DNA of 46,025 nt, taken from NCBI GenBank assembly GCA_031257115.1, contig JAIRPF010000190.1, forward strand, positions 1 to 46,025, written 5' to 3'. Numbering within the stretch: the stretch's first letter is position 1; every line of letters starts with the position of its first letter. This DNA is from Accumulibacter sp. Lineage in GTDB: Bacteria > Pseudomonadota > Gammaproteobacteria > Burkholderiales > Rhodocyclaceae. Positions 22,391 through 30,285 of the stretch are shown piece after piece. The notes under the pieces are model-generated. The model was not told the origin of the DNA, made no database searches, and worked only from the letters and a program-made list of their open reading frames with translations. The position numbers were made by a program, and so were the translations under genes.

Positions 22391-24556
22391 ATGTCCCAAT
22401 CCCAGAACGTCGAGGTGCTACTGCGCCCAGCGGTGGAGCTATATACCGTGGCGGTCTGCGCGAGCGCCGCGTTTCTGTGCCTGGCGGCACCCTGGTCGCT
22501 CGCGCTGAAGCCTTCCTGGGGGGTTTACAGCGCGCTGGCCTTCGTCTGCTTCGGCGCGATCCGCCTCAAGGATGCCTGGGTCATCCTGCGCTACCGGCGC
22601 AATCTGCGGCGGCTGCCGCGCTATGGGATGCAGAGCCGCAAGGTGCCGGTGAGTCCGCAAAGGTTGTTCGTCGGGCGCGGCTTCCGTTGGGAAGCGCGGC
22701 ATACGCAGCGGCTGATGCAGACCTATCGCCCGGAGTTCCGGCAGTACGTCGAGCCGGCGTATCTCTACCGGCTGGCCCGCCGGATGGAGGAACGCCTGGG
22801 TTTTGCACCCTTCCCGCTGTCGAAACTGGCGAACGTACTGGCTTGGGACAGTGTCCTGAATCCGGTGCGGCCCCTGCCGCCCGTGGGCGGATTGCCGCGC
22901 TTGCACGGCATCGAGCCGCACGAGGTCGACGTCACCCTGCCGCTTGCCGAACGGGTCGGGCATACGCTGGTGCTCGGCACTACGCGCGTCGGCAAGACGC
23001 GCCTGGCCGAACTCTTCATCACCCAGGACATCCGGCGCAGGGTCGGCGGGCAGCACGAAGTCGTGATCGTCTTCGATCCGAAGGGGGACGCCGATCTCTT
23101 GAAACGCATGTACGTGGAAGCGAAGCGCGCCGGGCGGCTGGGCGAGTTCTACGTCTTTCATTTGGGCTGGCCGGACATCTCGGCGCGCTATAACGCGGTC
23201 GGGCGTTTCGGGCGTATTTCCGAAGTCGCTTCGCGGATTGCCGGGCAACTCTCCGGCGAGGGGAATTCGGCGGCGTTCCGCGAATTCGCCTGGAGGTTTG
23301 TGAACATCGTCGCGCGGGCGCTCGTGGAATTGGGGCAGCGGCCGGATTATCTCCTGATCCAGCGGCATGTCATCAATATCGACAACCTGTTCGTCGAATA
23401 CGCCCAGCATTATTTCGCCCGGCACGAGCCGAAAGCGTGGGAAGTCATTGTCCAGTTGGAGGCAAAGCTGAACGACAAGAACATTCCGCGCAACATGACC
23501 GGGCGCGAGAAGCGCGTCGTGGCGCTGGAGCAGTATCTGTCGCAGATTCGCGTCTATGACCCGGTATTGGATGGTCTGCGCTCCGCTGTGCGCTACGACC
23601 GCACCTATTTCGACAAGATCGTCGCTTCTCTCCTGCCGCTTCTCGAAAAACTTACCACCGGCAAGATCGCGCAGTTGCTCGCGCCAAACTATTCCGATCT
23701 CGCCGACCCGCGTCCGATCTTCGACTGGATGCAGATCATCCGCAAACGCGCGGTGGTCTATGTCGGACTCGATGCCCTGTCGGACGCCGAAGTCGCCGCC
23801 GCCGTGGGCAATTCGATGTTCGCCGATCTCGTTTCGGTCGCCGGGCATATCTACAAGTTTGGCATCGACGACGGATTGCCGGGCGGCGCAACGGGCGTAA
23901 AAGTACCGATCAACGTCCATGCCGACGAATTCAACGAGCTGATGGGCGATGAATTCATCCCGATGGTGAACAAGGGCGGCGGCGCGGGGGTGCAGGTGAC
24001 GGCCTATACGCAGACCCTATCCGACATCGAGGCGAAGATCGGCAACCGCGCCAAGGCGGGACAGGTGGTGGGGAATTTCAACAACCTGTTTCTGTTGCGC
24101 GTGCGCGAGACGGCCACGGCGGAGTTGCTGACGAAGCAGTTGCCCCAGGTCGAGGTCTATACGACGGCGACGATGAGCGGCGCGACCGACAGTTCCGATC
24201 CGCAGGGTCATACCGCCTTTACTTCCAATACGCAGGATCGCGTGACCCGCACCAGCGTAGCGATGATCGAGCCGGCGCACGTGGTGGCGTTACCCAAGGG
24301 ACAGTGTTTTGCGCTGATCGAGGGCGGGCAGTTGTGGAAAGTACGCATGCCGCTTCCGGCGCACGACCCGGACGAAGTCCTGCCACGGGATTTGCGGGAG
24401 ATGGCGGACAAGATGCGGCGGCGGTATGGCGAGGCCGACGAATGGTGGGGTTCGGAAGGCAGGGAACAAGAAACGGGAGACGGAGAGAATCTGGAAATGT
24501 CGGTGGATGGGCTGGGAGAGGTCGGCGCCTCTGAACCGAATGGGGAAGCATCGTGA
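22391..24556 (+). CDS. traD: Type IV coupling protein TraD (SXT/TOL subfamily)
   Basis: A 721-residue inner-membrane ATPase that hands the relaxase-DNA complex to the secretion channel. Two N-terminal membrane segments (about 15-60) are followed by the Walker A motif GTTRVGKT (196-203), FDPKGDADLLKRM, a long all-alpha region, and the Walker B-like INVHADEFNEL. The middle (RKRAVVYVGLDALSD) and NRAKAGQVVGNFNNLFLLRVRE blocks belong to the TIGR03743 coupling-factor family. The acidic tail (residues ~680-721) probably meets partners. It overlaps the next gene by four bases (GTGA). Confidence 0.92.
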   Translation: MSQSQNVEVLLRPAVELYTVAVCASAAFLCLAAPWSLALKPSWGVYSALAFVCFGAIRLKDAWVILRYRRNLRRLPRYGMQSRKVPVSPQRLFVGRGFRWEARHTQRLMQTYRPEFRQYVEPAYLYRLARRMEERLGFAPFPLSKLANVLAWDSVLNPVRPLPPVGGLPRLHGIEPHEVDVTLPLAERVGHTLVLGTTRVGKTRLAELFITQDIRRRVGGQHEVVIVFDPKGDADLLKRMYVEAKRAGRLGEFYVFHLGWPDISARYNAVGRFGRISEVASRIAGQLSGEGNSAAFREFAWRFVNIVARALVELGQRPDYLLIQRHVINIDNLFVEYAQHYFARHEPKAWEVIVQLEAKLNDKNIPRNMTGREKRVVALEQYLSQIRVYDPVLDGLRSAVRYDRTYFDKIVASLLPLLEKLTTGKIAQLLAPNYSDLADPRPIFDWMQIIRKRAVVYVGLDALSDAEVAAAVGNSMFADLVSVAGHIYKFGIDDGLPGGATGVKVPINVHADEFNELMGDEFIPMVNKGGGAGVQVTAYTQTLSDIEAKIGNRAKAGQVVGNFNNLFLLRVRETATAELLTKQLPQVEVYTTATMSGATDSSDPQGHTAFTSNTQDRVTRTSVAMIEPAHVVALPKGQCFALIEGGQLWKVRMPLPAHDPDEVLPRDLREMADKMRRRYGEADEWWGSEGREQETGDGENLEMSVDGLGEVGASEPNGEAS

Positions 24557-25290
24557 GCGATTCGGCGAATACGACGCAAACGCCAGCGCGCCTGAGTCTG
24601 ATGGCACGCTTGGTGCTGCTGCCGTTTCATCTGTTCGGCGTGCTCTGCGGCTCGCTGCTGCTGTCGATCTTGGTCGAATGTATCGGCATCGCTTTCTTCT
24701 GGCCCGAACAGGGAGAGCGGCACGCGCAGGAGATGCTGCACTACGAGCTGGGGCAGTTCCCGGAGCATTTCAGGCAAAGCGCGCTGGTCAGCGAACCGGG
24801 AAACCTGGCCCGGAAAGTGGTCGGGCAGGCGCAGGAATGGCTGTTCGTGAAGAGCGGGCTGGCGGAGTGGCGCCGGGAAGTTGCCGGCCAGGACGGGAGG
24901 CCGGCGCGGGCGCGGAACTTTCGCTACTACCTGGGGCGGGCGTTCGCGCAGGCGGAAACCTATGTGATCGCGGCGGCCTATACCGCGCTGGTCTTCCTGG
25001 TGCGCCTCATGGTGCTGACGCTGACCTTGCCGCTTTTCCTGATGGCGACCTTCGTCGGCCTGGTCGACGGGCTGGTGCGGCGCGACGTGCGGCGCTTCGG
25101 CGCGGGACGGGAGTCGGGCTTCGTCTATCACCGCGCGCGGGCAAGCCTTACACCGCTCGCCACCTTGCCCTGGGTGATCTATCTCGCCCTGCCGGTGAGT
25201 GTTGCTCCGCTCTGGATTCTCCTACCCGGAGCGGCGGCGCTTGGCGTCGCCACGTGCATTGCGGCAGCGTCATTCAAAAAATATCTGTAG
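24553..25290 (+). CDS. TIGR03747 family ICE membrane protein
   Basis: A 245-residue inner-membrane protein with four or more membrane segments: about 24-45 (LVLLPFHLFGVLCGSLLLSILVE), about 140-175 (IAAAYTALVFLVRLMVLTL, LPLFLMATFVGLVDGL) and about 210-240. The conserved family motifs RRDVRRFGAGRESGFVYHRA and WPEQGERHAQEML are present. It always follows traD in this lineage and may help anchor it. The start is GTG at 24553, overlapping the traD stop; this closes the first transfer operon. Confidence 0.85.
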   Translation: MSDSANTTQTPARLSLMARLVLLPFHLFGVLCGSLLLSILVECIGIAFFWPEQGERHAQEMLHYELGQFPEHFRQSALVSEPGNLARKVVGQAQEWLFVKSGLAEWRREVAGQDGRPARARNFRYYLGRAFAQAETYVIAAAYTALVFLVRLMVLTLTLPLFLMATFVGLVDGLVRRDVRRFGAGRESGFVYHRARASLTPLATLPWVIYLALPVSVAPLWILLPGAAALGVATCIAAASFKKYL

Positions 25291-25544
25291 ATGCGACGTA
25301 ATGTCGTTTGAATAATTGCTCCCCGATGCGTAAATCCGGTTCCGAGGGGTTCCTGTCCGACCCCGTTGTCATAGGTTCGCCGAAGCGATGGAAAGACCCG
25401 CGCCTTGCTTGGGTTTGTATCAGACCCAGACGGTGAGTCGACTCCCCAACAATCCGGTGAACCGTATTCCGGATTGTTTGCGGTGTTTTATCGGCACATG
25501 CGGCAGCATCGCGTCTTCTCATTCGAGTTTCCCGGAGAAATGTG
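25291..25544 (+). other. Promoter region of the second transfer operon
   Basis: No gene is seen. It contains the fourth operon-start element and no clear terminator after the TIGR03747 gene. A CCGGAG ribosome-binding site ends it at 25532-25537. Confidence 0.4.
25460..25484 (+). promoter_or_regulatory. Conserved ICE operon-start element, copy 4
   Basis: AACCGTAT (identical to the 508-515 copy) is followed by the core CGGATTGTTTGC at 25470-25481, 75 bp before ATG 25545. The spacing between the two parts is shorter than in copies 1, 3 and 5. Confidence 0.5.
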
Positions 25545-25880
25545 ATGTTCCTTTCTCGCCTTGTCTTGGTCTGTCTGCCGCTCTTTGCCTCGGCACCTGT
25601 CTTTGCCGCCGACGAAGCGCCCGAACAGGAACGGCTGGCCGCGCTCGTCCGCCAGCTCGATCTGGCCGACCGTCTGGCCGAAAGCGCGGCGCAGGCCGCG
25701 TCTCCGGGGCGCGCCCGCTACCGCTTCGATTACCCGCGTCTGCGCGACGATCTCGCGCGCGTGCGAGCGGGCATCCAGGACTATCTGGTTCCCGCGCGTG
25801 CCCAGCCGCGCGATCCGGCGCCGCTCACCGCCCATTACCAGACTTCCCAGGCCAAACCCCGGTCGGAGGATGCGCCATGA
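25545..25880 (+). CDS. RAQPRD family ICE protein
   Basis: A 111-residue periplasmic protein. The signal peptide MFLSRLVLVCLPLFASAPVFA is followed by a helical body and the name-giving C-terminal motif RAQPRDP, preceded by RARYRFDYPRLRDDLARVR (TIGR01690). First gene of the pilus/channel operon; function unknown. I choose ATG 25545 because GGAG lies seven bases upstream; a GTG one codon earlier is possible. It overlaps the next gene by 4 bp. Confidence 0.88.
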   Translation: MFLSRLVLVCLPLFASAPVFAADEAPEQERLAALVRQLDLADRLAESAAQAASPGRARYRFDYPRLRDDLARVRAGIQDYLVPARAQPRDPAPLTAHYQTSQAKPRSEDAP

Positions 25881-26110
25881 CCGCGACCCAAATCACGGCC
25901 TTCCAGGCCAACGCCGGTTTTACGCCCGGCGAACTCTCCACGCTGGTGCTCGGCGTGGTCTTCGCGGTCTTGCTGCTGTGGGGCGCCTGGGCTTTGCGCA
26001 CCGCCTATACCGGCTGGGTCGAGGGGCATCTCACCCACGGCCAGTTCCTGGGCGTCGCCGTCCGTTTCCTGGCGCTGTATCTGGTGTTGAGTTTCTTCCT
26101 GTTGTCTTGA
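25877..26110 (+). CDS. TIGR03758 family small membrane protein
   Basis: A 77-residue protein with two membrane helices, about 20-42 (LSTLVLGVVFAVLLLWGAWAL) and about 58-77 (VAVRFLALYLVLSFFLLS), joined by a short charged loop. Family TIGR03758 lies between RAQPRD and TIGR03745 in all such systems and is a candidate pilin-like or channel subunit. Overlaps the previous stop by four bases. Confidence 0.85.
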   Translation: MTATQITAFQANAGFTPGELSTLVLGVVFAVLLLWGAWALRTAYTGWVEGHLTHGQFLGVAVRFLALYLVLSFFLLS

Positions 26111-26130
26111 ATCTACGAAAGGTGAATTCC

Positions 26131-26496
26131 ATGAATGCTCCGACTTCTTCCCATACCGTTTCGCGCCTCTTTGCGCTCCTGCTGGGTTTCGTGCTGGGTT
26201 CCACGCCCTTTGCCGTATCCGCCGCCGGTCTGCCGACCATGGAAGACCCCACGCGCGGACAGGGCAGCGGCATCCTGCAAACCTTGCAGAACTACGGCTA
26301 CGACATCGTGATGCTGGTCGCCTTGCTGGTGGTGTCTTCGATGTTCGTCGGCGTCTGCTATCACGCCTATACCCGCTATTCCGAAATCCATACCGGCCGC
26401 GCCACCTGGGGACAGTTCGGGCTGTCTGTCGCGGTCGGCGCGATGCTCCTGGTGATCGGCATCTGGCTCCTGACTCAAGCCACTGGCGTTCTTTGA
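26131..26496 (+). CDS. TIGR03745 family ICE membrane protein (pilin-like)
   Basis: A 121-residue protein with a signal peptide (MNAPTSSHTVSRLFALLLGFVLGSTPFAVSA-like region, cut near residue 31), a short periplasmic stretch (GLPTMEDPTRGQGSG) and two membrane helices (YDIVMLVALLVVSSMFVGVCY; QFGLSVAVGAMLLVIGIWLL). Size and topology are like TraA/VirB2 pilins. AAAGG precedes ATG 26131. Small spacing (20 bases) to the upstream gene. Confidence 0.85.
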   Translation: MNAPTSSHTVSRLFALLLGFVLGSTPFAVSAAGLPTMEDPTRGQGSGILQTLQNYGYDIVMLVALLVVSSMFVGVCYHAYTRYSEIHTGRATWGQFGLSVAVGAMLLVIGIWLLTQATGVL

Positions 26497-26511
26497 GCAG
26501 AGGGGTATTCC

Positions 26512-26916
26512 GTGGTCAGTCATCAGGAAACCGTCGTGAGTTTTCTGCCGCATCGCCTGAACCGTCAGCCGGTGGTGGTGCGCGGGCTGACCGCGGATGA
26601 ACTGTGGATCTGCGCGGGGCTGTCCGCCGCCTTGGGTTTTACGCTGAGTCTGCCGCTGGCCTGGGTTTTACGGAACGTGGCGCTGATTCCCACGCTCATC
26701 GTCGCCGGCATCGCCCTGGGCGTCTTCGTCGGCGGCGGCTTCCTGCGCCGGCAGAAACGCGGCCGCCCGGAGACCTGGCTCTACCGGCAACTCCAGTGGC
26801 GGCTCGCCCGCCATTCTCCGGCGCTGGCGATGCACCTGGGCGGGGGCGGGCTGATGACCCGCTCGGGCTATTGGAGCACGCGCCGGCAAAAACCATTTCA
26901 CACCTTCTTCCCATGA
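26512..26916 (+). CDS. TIGR03750 family conjugal transfer protein (TraL-like)
   Basis: A 134-residue inner-membrane protein of VirB3/TraL type: a cytoplasmic N-terminus (FLPHRLNRQPVVVRGLTADEL), two closely spaced membrane helices (residues ~30-75), and a basic C-terminus with RPETWLYRQLQWRLAR. It starts with GTG 26512 preceded by AGAGGGG. It overlaps the next gene by 4 bp. Confidence 0.85.
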   Translation: MVSHQETVVSFLPHRLNRQPVVVRGLTADELWICAGLSAALGFTLSLPLAWVLRNVALIPTLIVAGIALGVFVGGGFLRRQKRGRPETWLYRQLQWRLARHSPALAMHLGGGGLMTRSGYWSTRRQKPFHTFFP

Positions 26917-27590
26917 GCCGCTTTCGTAACGAAGTCCTTCATCTCCAGGCGCACGTCAAGTCTCTGCGTCTTGCCCTCGTCGTGCTGTTCGCCGTGGCCG
27001 CGCTGCTCGGCTTCGGCTGGTGGAGCGCGCCGAAGAGCTTGACCATCCACGTTCCCCCCGACCTGCGTTCGGGCAGCACCCGCAAGTGGTGGGACGTGCC
27101 GCCGGAGAGCGTCTACGCTTTCACCTTCTACATCTTCCAGCAGCTCAACCGCTGGCCGACGAACGGAGAAGAGGATTACCCGCGCAACCTGCGCGCGCTT
27201 TCGGCCTATCTCACGCCGAGCTGCCGGGCCAGCCTGCAACGGGACTTCGAGACCCGGCGCAGCAACGGCGAACTGCGCAGCCGCGTGCGCGGCGTCTATG
27301 AAATCCCCGGACGCGGCTACGGCGACGATCCTGGCGCGCGAGTGAAGGTCGTGTCCGATCACGACTGGCGGGTCACGCTGGATATTTCCGCCGACGAATA
27401 CTACGGCAGCGAACAGGTGAAGCGCGCCCTGGCGCGTTATGTCATCAAGGTCGTCCGGCAGGACGTCGACCCCGAACGCAATCCCTTCGGCTTGCTGATC
27501 GACTGTTACGCGAGTCCGCCGCGGCGGATCGAGATTCCGGCGAATTCCACGCCGTCCGGTGCAAACCGCCTGTCGGGAGAGAACTCATGA
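26913..27590 (+). CDS. TIGR03746 (PFL_4703) family protein (TraE-like)
   Basis: A 225-residue bitopic protein with one membrane helix at about 20-40 (LALVVLFAVAALLGFGWW) and a periplasmic domain with VYAFTFYIFQQLNRWPTNGEEDY, a VirB8/TraE-like core. It belongs to the inner-membrane assembly platform of the channel. ATGA overlap with the gene before and after. Confidence 0.87.
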   Translation: MSRFRNEVLHLQAHVKSLRLALVVLFAVAALLGFGWWSAPKSLTIHVPPDLRSGSTRKWWDVPPESVYAFTFYIFQQLNRWPTNGEEDYPRNLRALSAYLTPSCRASLQRDFETRRSNGELRSRVRGVYEIPGRGYGDDPGARVKVVSDHDWRVTLDISADEYYGSEQVKRALARYVIKVVRQDVDPERNPFGLLIDCYASPPRRIEIPANSTPSGANRLSGENS

Positions 27591-28450
27591 TGATGAAGAA
27601 CCCTTTCGGCGCACTCGCCGCCCTGGTCTTGAGCCTGTGCCTCGTCTCGTCCGGACAAGCCGTCGAAATCCTGCGCTGGCAGCGTCTGCCGCTGGCCGTG
27701 CCGCTGGTGGTGGGCGAGGAGCGTATCGTGTTCATCGACCGTAACGTGCGTGTCGGCGTACCGGCGCAGCTTGGCGAGCGTCTGCGCGCGCAGAGCGCGG
27801 GCGGGGCAATCTACCTCAAGGCGAACGAAGCGATTCCACCGACACGCCTTCAGTTGCAGGACGTGGAGTCCGGCGCGCTGATCCTGCTCGACATCGCGGC
27901 GGAAGCGGCGAGAGAAGGACAGGCGCCGCTGGAACCCGTGCGCATCGTTGTGGAAGAAACGGAACAGCGTGAAACGGACAAGCCGTCCAAGCTGCCTGCT
28001 TCCGCTTCCCCGCGCGACACCCCGATTCCCGTCATGCTCATCCGCTATGCCGCGCAGAACCTCTATGCGCCGCTACGCACCGTCGAACCCGTCGCCGGCA
28101 TTGCGCGCGCAAATCTCCGGCGCGGCCTGGCTTTGGACACCCTGTTGCCGACGCTCCCCGTGCGCGCGCGGGCGCTTGCCGCTTGGCGGCTTTCCGACCA
28201 GTGGGTGACGGCGGTGCGGCTCGCCAACGTCTCCGCCTCCTGGCTCGATCTCGATCCGCGCGCCCTGCAAGGAGATTTCGTGGCGGCGAGTTTCCAGCAT
28301 CCGACGCTCGGCCCGGCGGGCGAGCCGACCGATACCACCGTCGTCTATCTCGTCACCCGTGGGCATGGCTTGGCCGAGTCCTTGCCGCCGGCGCTGGCGC
28401 CTTTCCATCCCCAGGTAAATTTGCCCAAGGGAGTTCCCCATGCAAGGTAA
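27587..28450 (+). CDS. TIGR03749 family protein (TraK-like)
   Basis: A 287-residue periplasmic protein with signal peptide (NPFGALAALVLSLCLVSSGQA). The mature N-terminus EILRWQRLPLAVPLVVGEERIVFIDRNVRVGVP is typical, and the overall layout is VirB9/TraK-like, part of the outer-membrane core complex. An acidic linker (EETEQRETDKPSK) separates the two domains. ATG 27587 is the first of three consecutive ATG codons. It overlaps the TIGR03752 gene by 11 bp. Confidence 0.87.
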   Translation: MMMKNPFGALAALVLSLCLVSSGQAVEILRWQRLPLAVPLVVGEERIVFIDRNVRVGVPAQLGERLRAQSAGGAIYLKANEAIPPTRLQLQDVESGALILLDIAAEAAREGQAPLEPVRIVVEETEQRETDKPSKLPASASPRDTPIPVMLIRYAAQNLYAPLRTVEPVAGIARANLRRGLALDTLLPTLPVRARALAAWRLSDQWVTAVRLANVSASWLDLDPRALQGDFVAASFQHPTLGPAGEPTDTTVVYLVTRGHGLAESLPPALAPFHPQVNLPKGVPHAR

Positions 28451-29855
28451 TCCGCTGCTCAAGTGGCTATTGGCGCCGCTTGCCGTGCTGCTGGTCATCG
28501 TCGGCCTCCGGCTCGGCGGGCCGCGCGAAGAAACCTCGCCGGACGCGGTCAGCCAGCTCACTCCGGAAGAAATGAAGGCGCTGGGCATCGAGGGCGACAC
28601 CCCGCGCGACACCGTGGCGACCCTGGTTGGGCAAGTGAAACAGTTGCGCGGCGAATTGCGTGACGCCCTGTCCGACAACAAAGCGCAGAAGGCCGAGACC
28701 GAACGCCTGCGCGCGCGCGAGGGAACGATCGACCAGCGCATCCAGAACGCGCTCGCCGGCGAACAGAAACGCTTGCAGCAGGAACGCGAGCAACTCGCCC
28801 GCGAACGCCAGGAAACGCAAGGCTTGTTGCAGGAAGTGCAGCGGCGCGTGGACAAGCTCCAAGACAACGCTCCCGCCGACCTGCCGGTCGGTCTCGGATT
28901 GGAAGAAGGCGACGGCAAGCACTTTGGCGGACAGAACGGGAGCGGCCTGCGCTGGGTCGAGCCGGAAGACGCCAAGCCGTCGTTGAAGAACGGCGTGGCG
29001 GGCGGCATCCCCAGCTTCCCGACGAGTTTCGCCCCGGCGCAGAGAACGCTGACGAACGCCGGAGACAGGATCGCCGGGCGCGAGGCTGCGCCGGTGAGCA
29101 TGAAACCCGTCTATACCGTGCCGTCGAACTCGACCTTGATGGGTTCGGTCGCCATGACCGCCCTGATCGGCAGGATTCCGATCGACGGCACGGTGAACGA
29201 CCCCTATCCGTTCAAGGTATTGATCGGCCCGGACAATCTCACCGCCAACGGCATCGACCTCCCGGAAGTCGCCGGCGCGGTGGTGAGTGGCACGGCCTCC
29301 GGCGACTGGACGCTCTCCTGCGTGCGCGGACAGATTCGTTCCGTCACCTTCGTCTTCCACGACGGGACGGTTCGTACCGTGCCCGAGGATGGCCGGGGAC
29401 AGAACAACAGCGGACAAGGCAACCGTTCCGCGACGCAAGGGGGCCTGGGCTGGATCAGCGATCCCCATGGCATCCCCTGTGTTTCAGGCGAGCGGCGCAG
29501 CAACGCCCAGCAATATCTCGGTTCGCAGGCGCTGATTACCGCGGCGGGCGCGGCGGCGGCGTCCTTGATCGAGTCCGAGAACGGCAGCGTGGCCGTGGTC
29601 TCCAGCAGCGACGGCTCGCTCGGCACGGTCGGCATTTCCGGGAACGAAGCCATGGGACGCATCTTGGCCGGCGGCGTGCGCGATATGGCCGATTGGATCA
29701 ACAAGCTCTACGGACAAGCCTTTGCCGCCATCTACGTGCCGCCCGGCGCAAAGGTGGCCGTGCATCTGGAACAGCCGCTTTACATCGACTACGACGACCA
29801 AGGGCGGCGAGTCAATCATCTTCTGGGAGAAACGCATGTATCGGATATGGACTGA
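28440..29855 (+). CDS. TIGR03752 family protein (TraB/VirB10-like)
   Basis: A 471-residue protein with one N-terminal membrane helix (residues ~8-25), a long periplasmic coiled coil of about 60-140 rich in Q, E and R (EGTIDQRIQNALAGEQKRLQQ...), and a C-terminal beta domain (PVYTVPSNSTLMGSVAMTALIGRIPIDG, then HGIPCVSGE) like VirB10/TraB. It would span the envelope and link the inner-membrane ATPases to the outer-membrane core. The end overlaps the lipoprotein gene by 20 bp. Confidence 0.88.
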   Translation: MQGNPLLKWLLAPLAVLLVIVGLRLGGPREETSPDAVSQLTPEEMKALGIEGDTPRDTVATLVGQVKQLRGELRDALSDNKAQKAETERLRAREGTIDQRIQNALAGEQKRLQQEREQLARERQETQGLLQEVQRRVDKLQDNAPADLPVGLGLEEGDGKHFGGQNGSGLRWVEPEDAKPSLKNGVAGGIPSFPTSFAPAQRTLTNAGDRIAGREAAPVSMKPVYTVPSNSTLMGSVAMTALIGRIPIDGTVNDPYPFKVLIGPDNLTANGIDLPEVAGAVVSGTASGDWTLSCVRGQIRSVTFVFHDGTVRTVPEDGRGQNNSGQGNRSATQGGLGWISDPHGIPCVSGERRSNAQQYLGSQALITAAGAAAASLIESENGSVAVVSSSDGSLGTVGISGNEAMGRILAGGVRDMADWINKLYGQAFAAIYVPPGAKVAVHLEQPLYIDYDDQGRRVNHLLGETHVSDMD

Positions 29856-30285
29856 CCAGGCTTCCAGGATTTTGGCCTGGGCTTTGACCTCGACTTTGAT
29901 CCTGCTTAACGGCTGCGCCACCAGCAAGGACGAACTCCTGCCGCACGGCGAACACGACATGCTCGACATCTGGCAGCAGGAAACCAGCGGTGGCAACGGC
30001 AATCTGGCCGGACGGCGCCTGCTCGATGCGCGTCAGGGACTACGCCGGCCCTTGACCGAAGCCGACGTACAGGCGGCGCCCACGGATGCCGCGAGTTACA
30101 CCCGCAGCGCGGCCAACGAGATTCATCGACAGTTTCACCGCTTGCCCAATCCCGACCTGGTGATGTACGTCTTCCCCCATCTTGCCGGCACTGACTCGGT
30201 GCCGGTGCCGGGGTATTCGACGGTTTTTCCACTCTACCGGCGTGCGCCCTATGCGCTGCCGGGCGAACGGCTGGAGGATTTCTGA
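29836..30285 (+). CDS. TIGR03751 family transfer lipoprotein (TraV/VirB7-like)
   Basis: A 149-residue outer-membrane lipoprotein. The signal peptide ends in LILLNGC (lipobox, Cys27). NPDLVMYVFPHLA and VPVPGYSTVFPLYRR are the conserved blocks. Together with the TraK- and TraB-like proteins it would make the outer-membrane core complex. It starts within the previous gene and its stop overlaps the next ATG by one base (TGATG). Confidence 0.87.
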   Translation: MYRIWTDQASRILAWALTSTLILLNGCATSKDELLPHGEHDMLDIWQQETSGGNGNLAGRRLLDARQGLRRPLTEADVQAAPTDAASYTRSAANEIHRQFHRLPNPDLVMYVFPHLAGTDSVPVPGYSTVFPLYRRAPYALPGERLEDF